From: Sphingobacterium yanglingense
GTDB taxonomy: Bacteria; Bacteroidota; Bacteroidia; Sphingobacteriales; Sphingobacteriaceae
DNA: 64,000 nucleotides
Direction of reading: 5' to 3'
Assembly: GCF_004363245.1 (NCBI RefSeq)
Contig: NZ_SNYV01000011.1
Span: 1-64,000, forward strand
This document shows positions 26,873 to 35,832 of the stretch, piece after piece. Numbering within the stretch: the first letter of the stretch is position 1; each line of letters starts with the position of its first letter. Under the pieces are notes generated by a model, which ran no database searches, was not told the DNA's origin, and saw only the letters and a list, made by a program, of their open reading frames with translations. Made by a program: the position numbers and the translations under genes.

Positions 26873-27982
26873 TCAAACAAAAAATATTTGATGCTCTTTC
26901 ACAATAATTTCTTGATTTTCTAATTGAACTAAATATCTGTCATTGAATCTTCTAGCTAAGTCGGGGTTGTTTGGGAGGAAAGTATTAATGTAAAAGGTCC
27001 CTCCAAGGTTTTCCCTAAAATATACTTCATAGCCTTCCTTTTTCATAGATTGGTATATGCTTTCGATATTTACACAGTTTCCTGACAGCAACCACGATAT
27101 TTCTATTTTTTCTGTCTGACCAGTTGGATTTTCAAATGTTTTTTTTACCTCTTCAATAACTTCTTTACCTATCTTAGTACCTACAAACTTGTTGGAAAAC
27201 TCTAAAAATTGAAATGGCTTGTAAAAATGAATAGTTTGTGTCGTTATAGTTGAAAATTCTTTGATTAGCTCTGGACGTACCGAGATCGTTTTACCATCAT
27301 TAATTAACCACCAATCTTCTTTTCTATCATCCGTTATAAAAATTATGTCAGTTTTTTCTTCTTTAGCCTTATTCATTATTTCTTTCCAAATAACTAGGTC
27401 ATTGAATTTTTCAGGTTCTGGTTTATTATCATCTTTGTACCCAGGAGGAATTTTTAATTTATACCTTTTTAATCCATCTTTGTAAGTCTCATTCAGCTCA
27501 TTTTCTGAGAGCATAGTTCCCACTTTCTTTTCAAACAAACTTTCAATTTTATCATTAATTCTATCATTTTCTCGTTGTTTTTGAACAGCGATAGAAGATA
27601 ATTTTTGCTCCAATTCTACATCCATTTTATTTATAACAGATTGAAAATCATTTAACAATTTAGAAGAAAAATATGGTCCTCTGTGTTTATTTTCAATCTC
27701 TATTTTAATATCATTGATTTTTTTAATAAAATCAGAATATGCTTTTTCTTGTTCATTAAGAACAGTAAGTCTGTTTTTATAGAATTCTTTAGCAACTTGA
27801 TAGGGAATCCATATTCTAGATTCAAGATTATCTAAAACGCTAAAAATTTCTTTAGAGGTCGTATCTGAGTATCTATAAAGAGATAGCAGTAAATTTGTAT
27901 CGAAGACAAATAAACTATTACTCCACATTTGTGATATTTTTTCTTTATTAATTTGTTGGTATTCAGGGAATTTGTTTTTCAT
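26873..27982 (-). CDS. PIN-like domain protein (predicted RNase)
   Basis: This is a 369-residue protein. The PIN-like fold starts with FVFDTNLLLSLYRY (Asp28), continues with IWIPYQVAKEFYKNR, and ends with DLVIWKEIM and FITDDRKEDWW, which supply the later acidic residues. This is the defence-linked PIN-like family with a long helical insert (residues about 70-190). About 80 extra C-terminal residues (ISWLLSGNCVNIESI onward) form a small separate domain. PIN domains cut RNA; here a role in abortive infection is inferred from context. It is separated from the ABC-3C-like module by 160 bp with two palindromes, so it may have its own promoter. Confidence 0.8.
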   Translation of the reverse strand: MKNKFPEYQQINKEKISQMWSNSLFVFDTNLLLSLYRYSDTTSKEIFSVLDNLESRIWIPYQVAKEFYKNRLTVLNEQEKAYSDFIKKINDIKIEIENKHRGPYFSSKLLNDFQSVINKMDVELEQKLSSIAVQKQRENDRINDKIESLFEKKVGTMLSENELNETYKDGLKRYKLKIPPGYKDDNKPEPEKFNDLVIWKEIMNKAKEEKTDIIFITDDRKEDWWLINDGKTISVRPELIKEFSTITTQTIHFYKPFQFLEFSNKFVGTKIGKEVIEEVKKTFENPTGQTEKIEISWLLSGNCVNIESIYQSMKKEGYEVYFRENLGGTFYINTFLPNNPDLARRFNDRYLVQLENQEIIVKEHQIFFV

Positions 27983-28033
27983 AATGAGTTTTTTAAAGTT
28001 ATCTGCTGAATTTTAAAATTTCATTTTATGTGG

Positions 28034-28063
28034 TAATATTCATTGATAAAGCAATGAATATTA
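28034..28063. repeat. Inverted repeat, 12-bp arms
   Basis: TAATATTCATTG and CAATGAATATTA form a perfect 12-bp inverted repeat with a 6-base centre. It lies 52 bp upstream of the start of the leftward PIN gene. No T run follows on the minus strand, so an operator or RNA hairpin in the leader is more likely than a terminator. Confidence 0.65.
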
Positions 28064-28096
28064 GTTCCATTATAAAAGATAATTTTTTACAAAATA

Positions 28097-28111
28097 TTCT
28101 ACAGTGTAGAA
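28097..28111. promoter_or_regulatory. Palindromic operator-like site
   Basis: TTCTACAGTGTAGAA is a perfect palindrome with 7-bp arms and a single central base, a form typical of a dimeric regulator's binding site. It lies in the 160-bp gap upstream of the PIN gene. The XRE regulator at 33748-33981 is a candidate binder, but this is unproven. Confidence 0.55.
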
Positions 28112-28142
28112 ACCGTTTTGAATTTTTCTAATTATAATTAAA

Positions 28143-30494
28143 TTATGATGTCAATTGATTATTATAGAAAATTTTCTGGACATTAAATTTAGCATTTGTG
28201 AAACCAAATTTCCCAAACTTGTAGAGCATGTAATTGGCAATATGCTCTTCATGGGTGGATATAATTAAGTGATAATCAATGAATTCATGACGTAATAGTT
28301 CAATAAATGAATGCACATTTAAGTCATCTAATGTTTGAACGGGGTCATCTATGGCAAGGAATTTAAAATGGTTAGGAGCCTCGTAAACTTTGTTCAATGC
28401 TAAACAGAATGCTAATGATACTACCGCAAGTTGGCCCGAGCTTAATTGGTGGATGATGTCGTGGTCAGTATCTTCGCTTGTGAGAAAACGGACGCGGCTT
28501 GTTGAATCCTTCACGTCTATAAAGATTCCATAGCCCTGTTGATAATGCTGTAAAATCTTTCCAGAATAGATGTAGAAAGGAATTTTTATCTTCTCGATCA
28601 TCCGTTTCTTGTAATTTTTGATTACAGCCGCATATTGGTTTTTAAGCGAACTAGTCTGGTTGATAATATTTTCAACTAGATCCAATCGGGACCTAAGAAT
28701 ATTTAGTGAGAAAAATTTTGATTCGTTGAATTTTTGATTCAGAAACTGAAGCTTGGCTTCTAGCTGTGTGGGTGTTAATAGGCGTTTTGGGTTGCTGGTA
28801 TAATATTGTTCATACAATTCGACATCTAACAAGCTACTTTCATCGACAACAATTTCATTGTTTGCATTTTCAAGTATTGTCTTAACCAGTTCTGTGTTTT
28901 CAGAAAATTTGCCCAGTGATACAGGTTGCTGTAGGATTAGTCCCGAAAAGTTGATGTCTTGGTTGGAGGCAATAACCATAAAACGCTGAATTGCTTCGAA
29001 ATTTCCTTTTCTTTCAGAGATTCGTAGATAAAATTCCTGATCTATGAAATTTTCCGGTGCTGTTAGGTAATTGTTGACTGCTGTTTTAATGACACTGAAA
29101 TATCCGGTTTCAAGAGCATCGTCGATACCTCTTAATATTTCTTGTTGGTTTTGATCAAAGCTGGATAAAAGAATGGTTTTTTGCTCAAAGGCAGAAAGGA
29201 GATTTTCTGCGCTTTGCCAATTACTATCACATAAAGGGCAATGGTGCGGTGAGACTTCATTCCCTTTTATAGCTTCGAAATGTTGGATAGTGTTCTGACG
29301 GACTGAGTTTAGTTGGCGCAACATTACAGTCGTTTTGTCCATCTGGCTCACTAATTCTTGCCTGGATAAGAGACGTTGTTTAAGCGCTTCGTTGAAATCC
29401 TTTCCTAATCCTAGCTGTGAATTAAGGTCATCATCTATATGAAAATTTGAAAGTTGGTCGAGATATTTTTTTAAGCGGTTATTAAATTGAAATTTATTTT
29501 GCAGTTCATTGAAAGGCTCTTCCCTAAGTAACGACTGGGCGACAATTGATTCCAGTAATTGTGGGCTTGATATTACTGATTGTAGCTGACGCTTCAATCG
29601 TTGCTTTTCGAACTCTTCTACTCTAAATGTCCTTGCAAAAGATAGTAGTCGTTGTATTATTTGTTGATAGCCCTGGTGTAAACTGTTAAGTTGTTCGTTT
29701 GGGGCATTTTGGAAAGGTTCAGGTTCATCAAATTGAAACAACTTATCTTCAAATAACCGCTCATGTATGATATTTTCATTTGGGGATACTACTTCTCCCA
29801 GTTCTTCGATACGCAATTTTAAGGTGTTGCGAATGGAGGTTGCCAGCCCCAATTTTTCAGTTATGTTATTAAGTTCGTCATCTTCTTTTTGTGTTTGAAA
29901 AAGAAACGAAAGTTCATTCTTCTTGCTGTTTTCATCTTTCTTCAAAAAATAGATATTGTCTTCCTGCTGGAGATAGTTGAACAGGGGATACAGTTTTGCC
30001 ATACTTAGCCTCGCATCCTGGAAGAATAGACTATCTATAAATTGTTGATCAATGCTGCGAATATTGTCGTAAGAAGGGGGGGATTCGAAATCATTATCGT
30101 TTTCGCTATAATAGGTGTTGAGGATTTCCCATGAGTCTGGTCGGAAAGGTCGTGATGTTCCAATCTTACCGTCACTTGCTTTGTCTAGTCGTTTGACGAT
30201 AATGTGGTTTCGATCGCTGTCTTTTAACCAAACCTTAATCAAAACGTCTTCTCCCGCCTTATGCTGATAGAATGGTTTTTTATGCCCACTATTCTTCATT
30301 GTCACAAGGTTGTTCGTCATAGTGCGCTCAATTTTTCCGCAGAGACATAGTTCGATGGCATCGAATATGGTGGTTTTTCCAAAACCGTTAGGGCCACTTA
30401 GAATTGTTAATTTTGTGGTGTCAAACGGAATAATTGTAGGGCTGTAAACACCCTTGAAATTTTGTATATATACTTTATGTAGCTGGAGCATCAC
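28143..30494 (-). CDS. ABC three-component system ATPase (SMC/RecF-like)
   Basis: This 783-residue ATPase has Walker A GPNGFGKTT (34-42) after a RecF-like start (KVYIQNFKGV), a long coiled-coil middle with a CPLC zinc-hook-like motif near residue 420, the signature QLSSGQLAVVSLAF, Walker B FLAIDDPVQTLDD and the switch LIISTHEEH. The layout is that of Rad50-like ATPases with a short hook. With the two genes upstream it forms a three-gene module of the ABC-3C type described for biological-conflict systems. It overlaps the middle-component gene by 20 bp. Confidence 0.82.
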   Translation of the reverse strand: MMLQLHKVYIQNFKGVYSPTIIPFDTTKLTILSGPNGFGKTTIFDAIELCLCGKIERTMTNNLVTMKNSGHKKPFYQHKAGEDVLIKVWLKDSDRNHIIVKRLDKASDGKIGTSRPFRPDSWEILNTYYSENDNDFESPPSYDNIRSIDQQFIDSLFFQDARLSMAKLYPLFNYLQQEDNIYFLKKDENSKKNELSFLFQTQKEDDELNNITEKLGLATSIRNTLKLRIEELGEVVSPNENIIHERLFEDKLFQFDEPEPFQNAPNEQLNSLHQGYQQIIQRLLSFARTFRVEEFEKQRLKRQLQSVISSPQLLESIVAQSLLREEPFNELQNKFQFNNRLKKYLDQLSNFHIDDDLNSQLGLGKDFNEALKQRLLSRQELVSQMDKTTVMLRQLNSVRQNTIQHFEAIKGNEVSPHHCPLCDSNWQSAENLLSAFEQKTILLSSFDQNQQEILRGIDDALETGYFSVIKTAVNNYLTAPENFIDQEFYLRISERKGNFEAIQRFMVIASNQDINFSGLILQQPVSLGKFSENTELVKTILENANNEIVVDESSLLDVELYEQYYTSNPKRLLTPTQLEAKLQFLNQKFNESKFFSLNILRSRLDLVENIINQTSSLKNQYAAVIKNYKKRMIEKIKIPFYIYSGKILQHYQQGYGIFIDVKDSTSRVRFLTSEDTDHDIIHQLSSGQLAVVSLAFCLALNKVYEAPNHFKFLAIDDPVQTLDDLNVHSFIELLRHEFIDYHLIISTHEEHIANYMLYKFGKFGFTNAKFNVQKIFYNNQLTS

Positions 30495-31200
30495 CTATGA
30501 ATGAATTTATGAATATGTCGAATGAATTGTCGTTGGGATCCAGTACCTTTTGCAGCAATTGGTCTCTTTCATTTTGTTCCAATTGAGGGGTGTCAAGGAC
30601 GCGTGCTAAGAATAGTTGCTCATTGGTCCCTATCTTTTCCGAAAGCATCGCCGCAATTGTGAAGAAGTTTTCACTACGGTTTATGTTTAAGTTAAGAAAA
30701 GGCAGTTTTATATACAGCTGCATGGCAAAAAAATACGGCTCATTCTCGAACATATCGCTATTGAATGCGTCGAAGTTTTTTTCATTGGAAATGGTTTGCT
30801 CAATTGAGTTTACAAAATTGTCTTCTGCCGTGAAATTTGACAATGCAATTGGGGTATATGGAATAACGTATTTGCGATAGAAGTATTCATTTTCCTCTAT
30901 CTGAAGTAAACGGTTCTTGTATTTTGGGCAATCTTCACGGTAACTTTCAAATTCTACAAATATAATCAGGGACGTATTTTTTTCAATGTCTCTTGATTCT
31001 CGTTTTTTGTTGTCGAATAGAGCATTAACTATTTCAAATTTTTGCTCTATTTCACTTACTAAACCCGTTTTGTTAATAATGAGTACCAGATAGTATTCAG
31101 CGCGATCCTCCTCTGTTCTTGTAAAAAACATGACTTCGCTGTCAGTTTGCGTGTTGGTAAAGCCAAAGGCAGAAAAAAGAGTAGTAATGGATTGTCTCAT
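30475..31200 (-). CDS. ABC-3C middle component-like protein
   Basis: This is a 241-residue protein without recognised catalytic residues. It has a beta-rich N-terminal half (VMFFTRTEEDRAEYYLVLII) and a helical C-terminal half. Its place between the effector gene, whose stop directly abuts its ATG, and the ATPase gene, which overlaps it by 20 bp, matches the middle component of ABC-3C systems, thought to connect ATPase and effector. The assignment rests mainly on gene order and length. Confidence 0.65.
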   Translation of the reverse strand: MRQSITTLFSAFGFTNTQTDSEVMFFTRTEEDRAEYYLVLIINKTGLVSEIEQKFEIVNALFDNKKRESRDIEKNTSLIIFVEFESYREDCPKYKNRLLQIEENEYFYRKYVIPYTPIALSNFTAEDNFVNSIEQTISNEKNFDAFNSDMFENEPYFFAMQLYIKLPFLNLNINRSENFFTIAAMLSEKIGTNEQLFLARVLDTPQLEQNERDQLLQKVLDPNDNSFDIFINSFIGDAPAT

Positions 31201-32388
31201 TTAATTTAGCTTGTTAACCGCGTCTTCACGGGTGATGAATTCAAGTTCCTTTTCGTCCATAAAAGTACCTGTACGAGGTATTTGTTTATTGGCAATCTCG
31301 CACAGTTTACCTGACAAGTGTTCATTAATGATATAATCCGTTTCGTATCGCTCAACGTTTAACTTGTCGTTTGTTAGTATCCCAATTGCAGCTTCGCCCT
31401 TTTTAATTTCGCGTTTGGCTAATGCCGTCGCTAGGAAATTTTTTTCAGTCTTGTAGTGGGGAAAGGTATCGTCCTCTAAAATAAGCGGCACTGTGTGTAT
31501 TTGTATGACAGTAAGCAGGAAAGTGCTGGAAAAATCATCCGGCACGAAAAAGTCATGGGTGAGTTCGCAATTACCCAAGGATTTGCCGTGTGTAGTTGCT
31601 GGAAACAATTTACATAGGAAGCTTTCTAGCTGATTATCGTTTAGGAGGCAAATTTGGCGGATAAGATCGCTGACTGTCGTTTCATGTTCTTTAGTGATGG
31701 TAATACCATTGTCGTCAAGTAGATTTATGAAATTCAGATATTCTCTGTAAAGCTCGCGCCGGATAGCGCAGATTTTTGCATGTCTTTTTGCGCTAGGTGT
31801 TACTATGAAAGCTTGTATTTCATCTAATGTAAAGCCAACGTTATAATCAGCTTGATCTTTGGTGGCGTGTTCTATCCTAATGCGTTCATCGAGAAGAGCT
31901 AAGTATTCCTGGAAGCAGCCGAGGCACCAACCAGCATTCGCTGCTTCTGCATGATTCAGTGATGTCAAAACTGTTTTTATCTCGTCAACAATTAGGTTGT
32001 CAATATCATTAAGTGAGCAGAAACTTTGAGTTGCACGATAGGGATATCTTAGAACATTATATGGATTCTGCGCTGGAGTTAGGTCTGCCCAATTGGTGAT
32101 TTCACAGATAGTATGCAGATAATTTGCGCCTGGGCATGCCTCGAAGGCGGCTAACGCTGACGTATAACTACCTATTGTACTTTTTGATGCATACGCCTTA
32201 ACTTGATGTACTTCGAGTATTGTTGTGCCATGGGCTAGTTTAACATCCTCCCTAGTCTCTAGTTCTAGTCTATATTGTCCGAGGTTTTGGAAATTAACGG
32301 ATTTCATTTGGCGCAGTGCGACAAGCAGACCAATCTTTCCTTGGTGAGCATAGCCACTCCAACTTGCAGTTGCATTTCTTGATGACAT
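31201..32388 (-). CDS. ABC-3C effector with Cap4-like nuclease N-terminus
   Basis: This is a 395-residue protein. It starts with ATASWSGYAHQGKIGLLVALRQM, the hallmark of Cap4-like dsDNA endonuclease domains, followed by LELETREDVKL and TTILEVHQVKAYAS, which give the Asp48 ... Glu59-x-Gln62-x-Lys64 type PD-(D/E)XK active site. The C-terminal 130 residues form the conserved domain expected to contact the ATPase module. It is first in the three-gene operon, preceded by a 204-bp gap. It probably cuts DNA when released by the ATPase. Confidence 0.78.
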   Translation of the reverse strand: MSSRNATASWSGYAHQGKIGLLVALRQMKSVNFQNLGQYRLELETREDVKLAHGTTILEVHQVKAYASKSTIGSYTSALAAFEACPGANYLHTICEITNWADLTPAQNPYNVLRYPYRATQSFCSLNDIDNLIVDEIKTVLTSLNHAEAANAGWCLGCFQEYLALLDERIRIEHATKDQADYNVGFTLDEIQAFIVTPSAKRHAKICAIRRELYREYLNFINLLDDNGITITKEHETTVSDLIRQICLLNDNQLESFLCKLFPATTHGKSLGNCELTHDFFVPDDFSSTFLLTVIQIHTVPLILEDDTFPHYKTEKNFLATALAKREIKKGEAAIGILTNDKLNVERYETDYIINEHLSGKLCEIANKQIPRTGTFMDEKELEFITREDAVNKLN

Positions 32389-32592
32389 TAACTTTGAATA
32401 AATAGATTATGAATAAATAGTTTGTAGCTTTTTTTAAGTCATAGATAGCTATTGCTGCAATTTCGATTCAAATAGCTGTGCTTTTCCTGTGTTTAGTTTC
32501 GATAAATCCATAATTATTAAGTGTGAATTTGTTGAATAACCCTATGTTTATATGATTTTAATCACTCGGGTATTAAATTTTAACTAAATCAA

Positions 32593-33567
32593 CTATCCCA
32601 ATACAGTAAATTTCCTGTCTAACTTCTCCGCTTTTCCTATTTTGATTAAATCTTTTTCAATGAGGTTATATATGAACACCTGCTTCAAATAACTTATGCT
32701 TTTAGCACCAAAGTCCTTATTTAATTTATTTAATATTTTAAAATAAGCATTTTCATAAAAGCTAGTTTCAATGTATTGCTCTATTTTAGATTCAGTAAAG
32801 AAATAGTTGCTAACATCATATCTTGGATAATTAGTTTCATTGTTTTTTTTAAAAAAATCATTTAAAACTTTATTGGTTTTTAGCTTTTCTGCTATATTCA
32901 ATACTTTAGCTAATACAAGTCGATTTATAAGAAAGTTTGTCACTACTAATAGAATTATTGAAAAAAAGAAAATGTTCAGATAGGTAATGTCAAATGGAAA
33001 AAACTCTGTAACATTCTGTTTGATTGATCGCATGTCTTTAAGTAGATTAATACTAATTATTGTTATGGTCGAAACTCCTAAGTATAATAAATTTCGAGGC
33101 TTAGGTTTGTAAAATTTTTCGATGTCTTTGCCTAGTTCATTTACATGGTTACCTCTGACCTTTTCTAAGGTGGCAATTAATTCTGAAAGTGTCGAATTCA
33201 ATTCAGAAATCAGATCTTCCTTCTCTTTGAGTATACTTTTTAATTCGGATATCTGTTCCTCTAAATAAACTATATGACTTTTATCTTGAATAGATTCAAT
33301 AGTATCTTCGAATAAAATTAACTCGCTTCCACCTTTTTCAAATTTTACTCGATCGATATAAAGTTTTAGTTCTTTTAGAAGACCTGAATATTCAATGAAC
33401 TTTTCAGTAGCTTCTTTTCTGCTCTCGTTATCCAGGTATTTATCAGGATGGTAAATTGACCGCGTTTTAAAAACAAGATCATATAGATCTACTAGTTCAA
33501 TTTCTGAATCTATGTTAAGACGCTTTTTAATTTTTTCAATTATAGAAATTTGAATTTCAGCACTCAT
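32593..33567 (-). CDS. J-domain-like membrane protein
   Basis: This is a 324-residue protein. The N-terminus resembles a J domain with the key HPD tripeptide at 40-42 (SIYHPDKYLDNES) between helices. A coiled coil of about 60 residues follows (EEQISELKSILKEKEDLISE), then two membrane segments (LLYLGVSTITIISINLL and IFFFSIILLVVTNFLI), and a soluble C-terminal part. J domains activate Hsp70 (DnaK). A membrane-tethered J protein inside a defence island is unusual and could stress- or phage-sense at the membrane. It is on the same strand as the ABC-3C genes but 204 bp upstream. Confidence 0.65.
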   Translation of the reverse strand: MSAEIQISIIEKIKKRLNIDSEIELVDLYDLVFKTRSIYHPDKYLDNESRKEATEKFIEYSGLLKELKLYIDRVKFEKGGSELILFEDTIESIQDKSHIVYLEEQISELKSILKEKEDLISELNSTLSELIATLEKVRGNHVNELGKDIEKFYKPKPRNLLYLGVSTITIISINLLKDMRSIKQNVTEFFPFDITYLNIFFFSIILLVVTNFLINRLVLAKVLNIAEKLKTNKVLNDFFKKNNETNYPRYDVSNYFFTESKIEQYIETSFYENAYFKILNKLNKDFGAKSISYLKQVFIYNLIEKDLIKIGKAEKLDRKFTVLG

Positions 33568-33747
33568 AGGTTCTTAAAATCTGCTGTTAATATTTAGTTA
33601 GTAATCATAAACAAAGGACCATTACTTTTCTCTTATCTTCTTAGCTGAAGATTTTTTCCGATGTAACCTTCATTATTTGGTCTGCTTTTTACCTAAGAAT
33701 ATTATGAATAATAATTCATAATATTTTTTTACATCAGAAAGTCAACA

Positions 33748-33981
33748 CTACTCAACATTTTCCTTAGTCGCGTCTTCCAATGTCAAATTTAGCGCGTCAC
33801 ACACATTTAAAAGTGTCGAAAAGAAAAAATCTTCCTTCCCATTTTCCATGTCGCTTATTTTAGACCTGTCCATTTTAGGAATCTTTTTGGCTAGTTGGTC
33901 TTGAGTTAACCCTTCAATTAATCTCTTTTTTTTGAGGTTTTTTCCTACTCTAGTGTAATATTTGGCATGTTTTTGATCCAT
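33748..33981 (-). CDS. XRE-family helix-turn-helix regulator
   Basis: This 77-residue DNA-binding protein has the XRE HTH pattern KNLKKKRLIEGLTQDQLAKK followed by MDRSKISDMENGKEDFFFSTLLNVCDALNL. It has no extra domain, as is typical of small regulators that control neighbouring defence operons. It lies 180 bp upstream of the J-domain gene on the same strand and is the first leftward gene of the island, which supports a role as island regulator. Confidence 0.85.
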   Translation of the reverse strand: MDQKHAKYYTRVGKNLKKKRLIEGLTQDQLAKKIPKMDRSKISDMENGKEDFFFSTLLNVCDALNLTLEDATKENVE

Positions 33982-34101
33982 TGGTAAATATATTTTGTGG
34001 TTTTATTGCCACATATTGTTTTTATTCTTATATTTGTTTTAACTAATTGATAATAAGCTGTTCTCTAGGAGGTCAGTTAAAATAATTTACAAGACTCGAA
34101 A

Positions 34102-34223
34102 CTTGAGTAACGACCACATTCGAGACGGTAAGAATTGCCCTTTCATTGGAAAGTACTATCTTTGTGCTTCCCTCTAAAGGGGGCATGCCTTACTGGAAAG
34201 CTGGAGTGGTGGTCGTTATCAAG
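34102..34223. promoter_or_regulatory. Promoter between inverted repeats (candidate invertible promoter)
   Basis: CTTGAGTAACGACCAC at 34102-34117 and GTGGTCGTTATCAAG at 34209-34223 are inverted repeats that differ by one base. Between them lies a good rightward Bacteroidota promoter: TTG at 34135-34137, 19 bp, then TATCTTTG at 34157-34164. In Bacteroidota, promoters flanked by such repeats are often switched by site-specific recombinases. The arms here are short and no invertase gene is next to them, so inversion is a hypothesis. A transcript would read into the 34.2-35 kb zone. Confidence 0.5.
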
Positions 34224-34871
34224 CACGAAGGTGAGTACAGTAGGGCTTTGCTTTTTGTACAACCTCTATGTCTTGTTCTACATAAACTAAATATTATGAG
34301 AACGAACTATTTAACCATCCAAAAGAAACCCTCAGACTCGATCTTAGATCGCAGTCACTGGTTTTGTCATTCATTACACGTAAAGAACATCATTTCACCA
34401 CCGGAATAAAACTGCTATCACTGTAAACAGACAAGGGGAGTGAGGCACGGTTATTTTACAATATCTGCCTTTTAGCCCACAGCAACGCATTAAAAATGCC
34501 TGTTGTGTTCTTGTCTGCTGCCGACCTATCATACTTCATGCAAAAAGTTGTATAATAGAGCGATATCGCATCTTTATTCTGGAACCTTAAAGATAATGAT
34601 TAGTTTCTATTGCTACAAATTGTTTTGTACGGAGCAGTATTGTTAGTACAATATGTGAAGGTCGGTTATTGTATTTTTCTTTTTCCTAAGTGTCATATTA
34701 CCAATGTAAAAGACCAATTATAATTCACGAAAAGTGATGCTTGGGAATTTGTTTTATTTATTAATTGTGTGGCCTGATAGGGGACTGTATTGTCTTTAGA
34801 CCCGTTCGACTTCTCTGCGTTCCGCTCAGGGTGACGGGGATAGTTTAGGTCGCACCAAAAGTAACCGAAAA
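34224..34871 (+). other. Non-coding zone with possible structured transcript
   Basis: About 650 bp follow the promoter at 34135-34164. A 37-residue frame (34297-34409, MRTNYLTIQKK start) has no recognised match. Between 34428 and 34517 two nested stems can form: CAGACAAG with CTTGTCTG at the base, and CAAC-GCATT with AATGC-GTTG inside. This could be a structured leader or small RNA, but no known RNA family is recognised. The end (34801-34870) joins the dispersed repeat zone with CGTTCGACTTCTCTGCGTTC-like words. Confidence 0.35.
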
Positions 34872-35441
34872 ATGAAACATTTTTTTAGGGGTGGGAGAGA
34901 AATGTCTTTTTGTGAAGGTGAACGTGTTAACATGTTAACCAGTTATCGAGACCTTTCTAGTCGCCCAAAGGAACAGAATTATGATTTTAGACTGCTTCGA
35001 CCGCTTGGGCGGTCTCGCAGTGACGAAGGGGAAATGGAACGTAATGACGAGCGGGAGTGCAGTGACGAAGGTGGAGAAAGCCTTCATACAGTGTTCGGAC
35101 TGGCTTCGCCTTTGCTTCGGCCGTACATCACATATTCATCACGTATTCAACACAGATTTAACACCCGTGCATCGAGAATACTCGATGAAAACGTGATAAA
35201 AAGGTGTTCCGGAGGTAATGAAACTCCGAAGCTGGTACGAAGCAGGTACGGATCTGATGAGGAGGCAATCGACCTGTCGTCCTTTGTTCCAACTGATTAC
35301 TTGCCCTATAACTACGATGTCGGTAGGCGAGTGCAAGAAAATCGGAAGACAGTGACGAAAAGAGAGCCTAAGAAGCCCAGAGGCGAGTACGAAGAAAATC
35401 AACAAAGATTAATCAGGGAAGGAGTACGTTATGATTTCTAA
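34872..35441 (+). other. Open frame through low-complexity DNA
   Basis: A 189-codon frame runs through repeat-like DNA (Arg-, Glu- and Ser-rich, for example RSRSDEGEMERNDERECSDE) and ends by overlapping the ATG of the next gene at 35431. The composition is unlike a normal protein, and the DNA contains dispersed repeat words such as CTCGCAGTGACGAAG. It may be a chance open frame or part of the same phenomenon as the repeat tract at 35.9-37.3 kb. Confidence 0.3.
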
Positions 35442-35832
35442 GCTATTGGAAAAGAACTTCCATTTGATTCTGCCGTTCGAAATGGCATTCAATTTTCCGC
35501 ATACAGAGGGGTATGACCCAGAGAAGGTTATTGAAGAGTTTTGGCAAAGGTATGACATTAACGATAGTCGAGATTATATCGTTTGTTTATATCTAAAAGC
35601 ATTGGGTAAAGAGGTAAGTGATCCAGTAAAAGATTATAGTTATGATGAGCTTAAAAGCTATTCCTTAGAGTTAATGCACCTATTGGTGGCTTATTATCTC
35701 TGCCATATTCATAATGTGGACCTTTCAGAATTAGATGTGCCTAATCTCTCCCAGGGAAAAATAACAGAAGAAGAGTTGAAATTTCGACAGATTAATTTCG
35801 CGCTTTTTGGGAATAAAATAACTGCTAAATAA
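35431..35832 (+). CDS. Small hypothetical protein upstream of SusC
   Basis: This 133-residue protein has normal composition, in contrast to its neighbours. It begins MISKLLEKNFHLILPFEMAF and has a helical body (SYDELKSYSLELMHLLVAYYLC). A purine-rich site (GGAAGGAG) lies about 7 bp before the ATG. No signal peptide or known domain is seen. It ends 8 bp before the ATG at 35841 that opens the long frame leading to SusC, so it may be the first gene of that operon. Confidence 0.55.
   Translation: MISKLLEKNFHLILPFEMAFNFPHTEGYDPEKVIEEFWQRYDINDSRDYIVCLYLKALGKEVSDPVKDYSYDELKSYSLELMHLLVAYYLCHIHNVDLSELDVPNLSQGKITEEELKFRQINFALFGNKITAK

Noticed and set aside
34428..34517. 6S, SRP or tmRNA gene
   Set aside because: The stems are suggestive but none of the conserved loops of these RNAs could be recognised, so only a possible structured transcript is reported.
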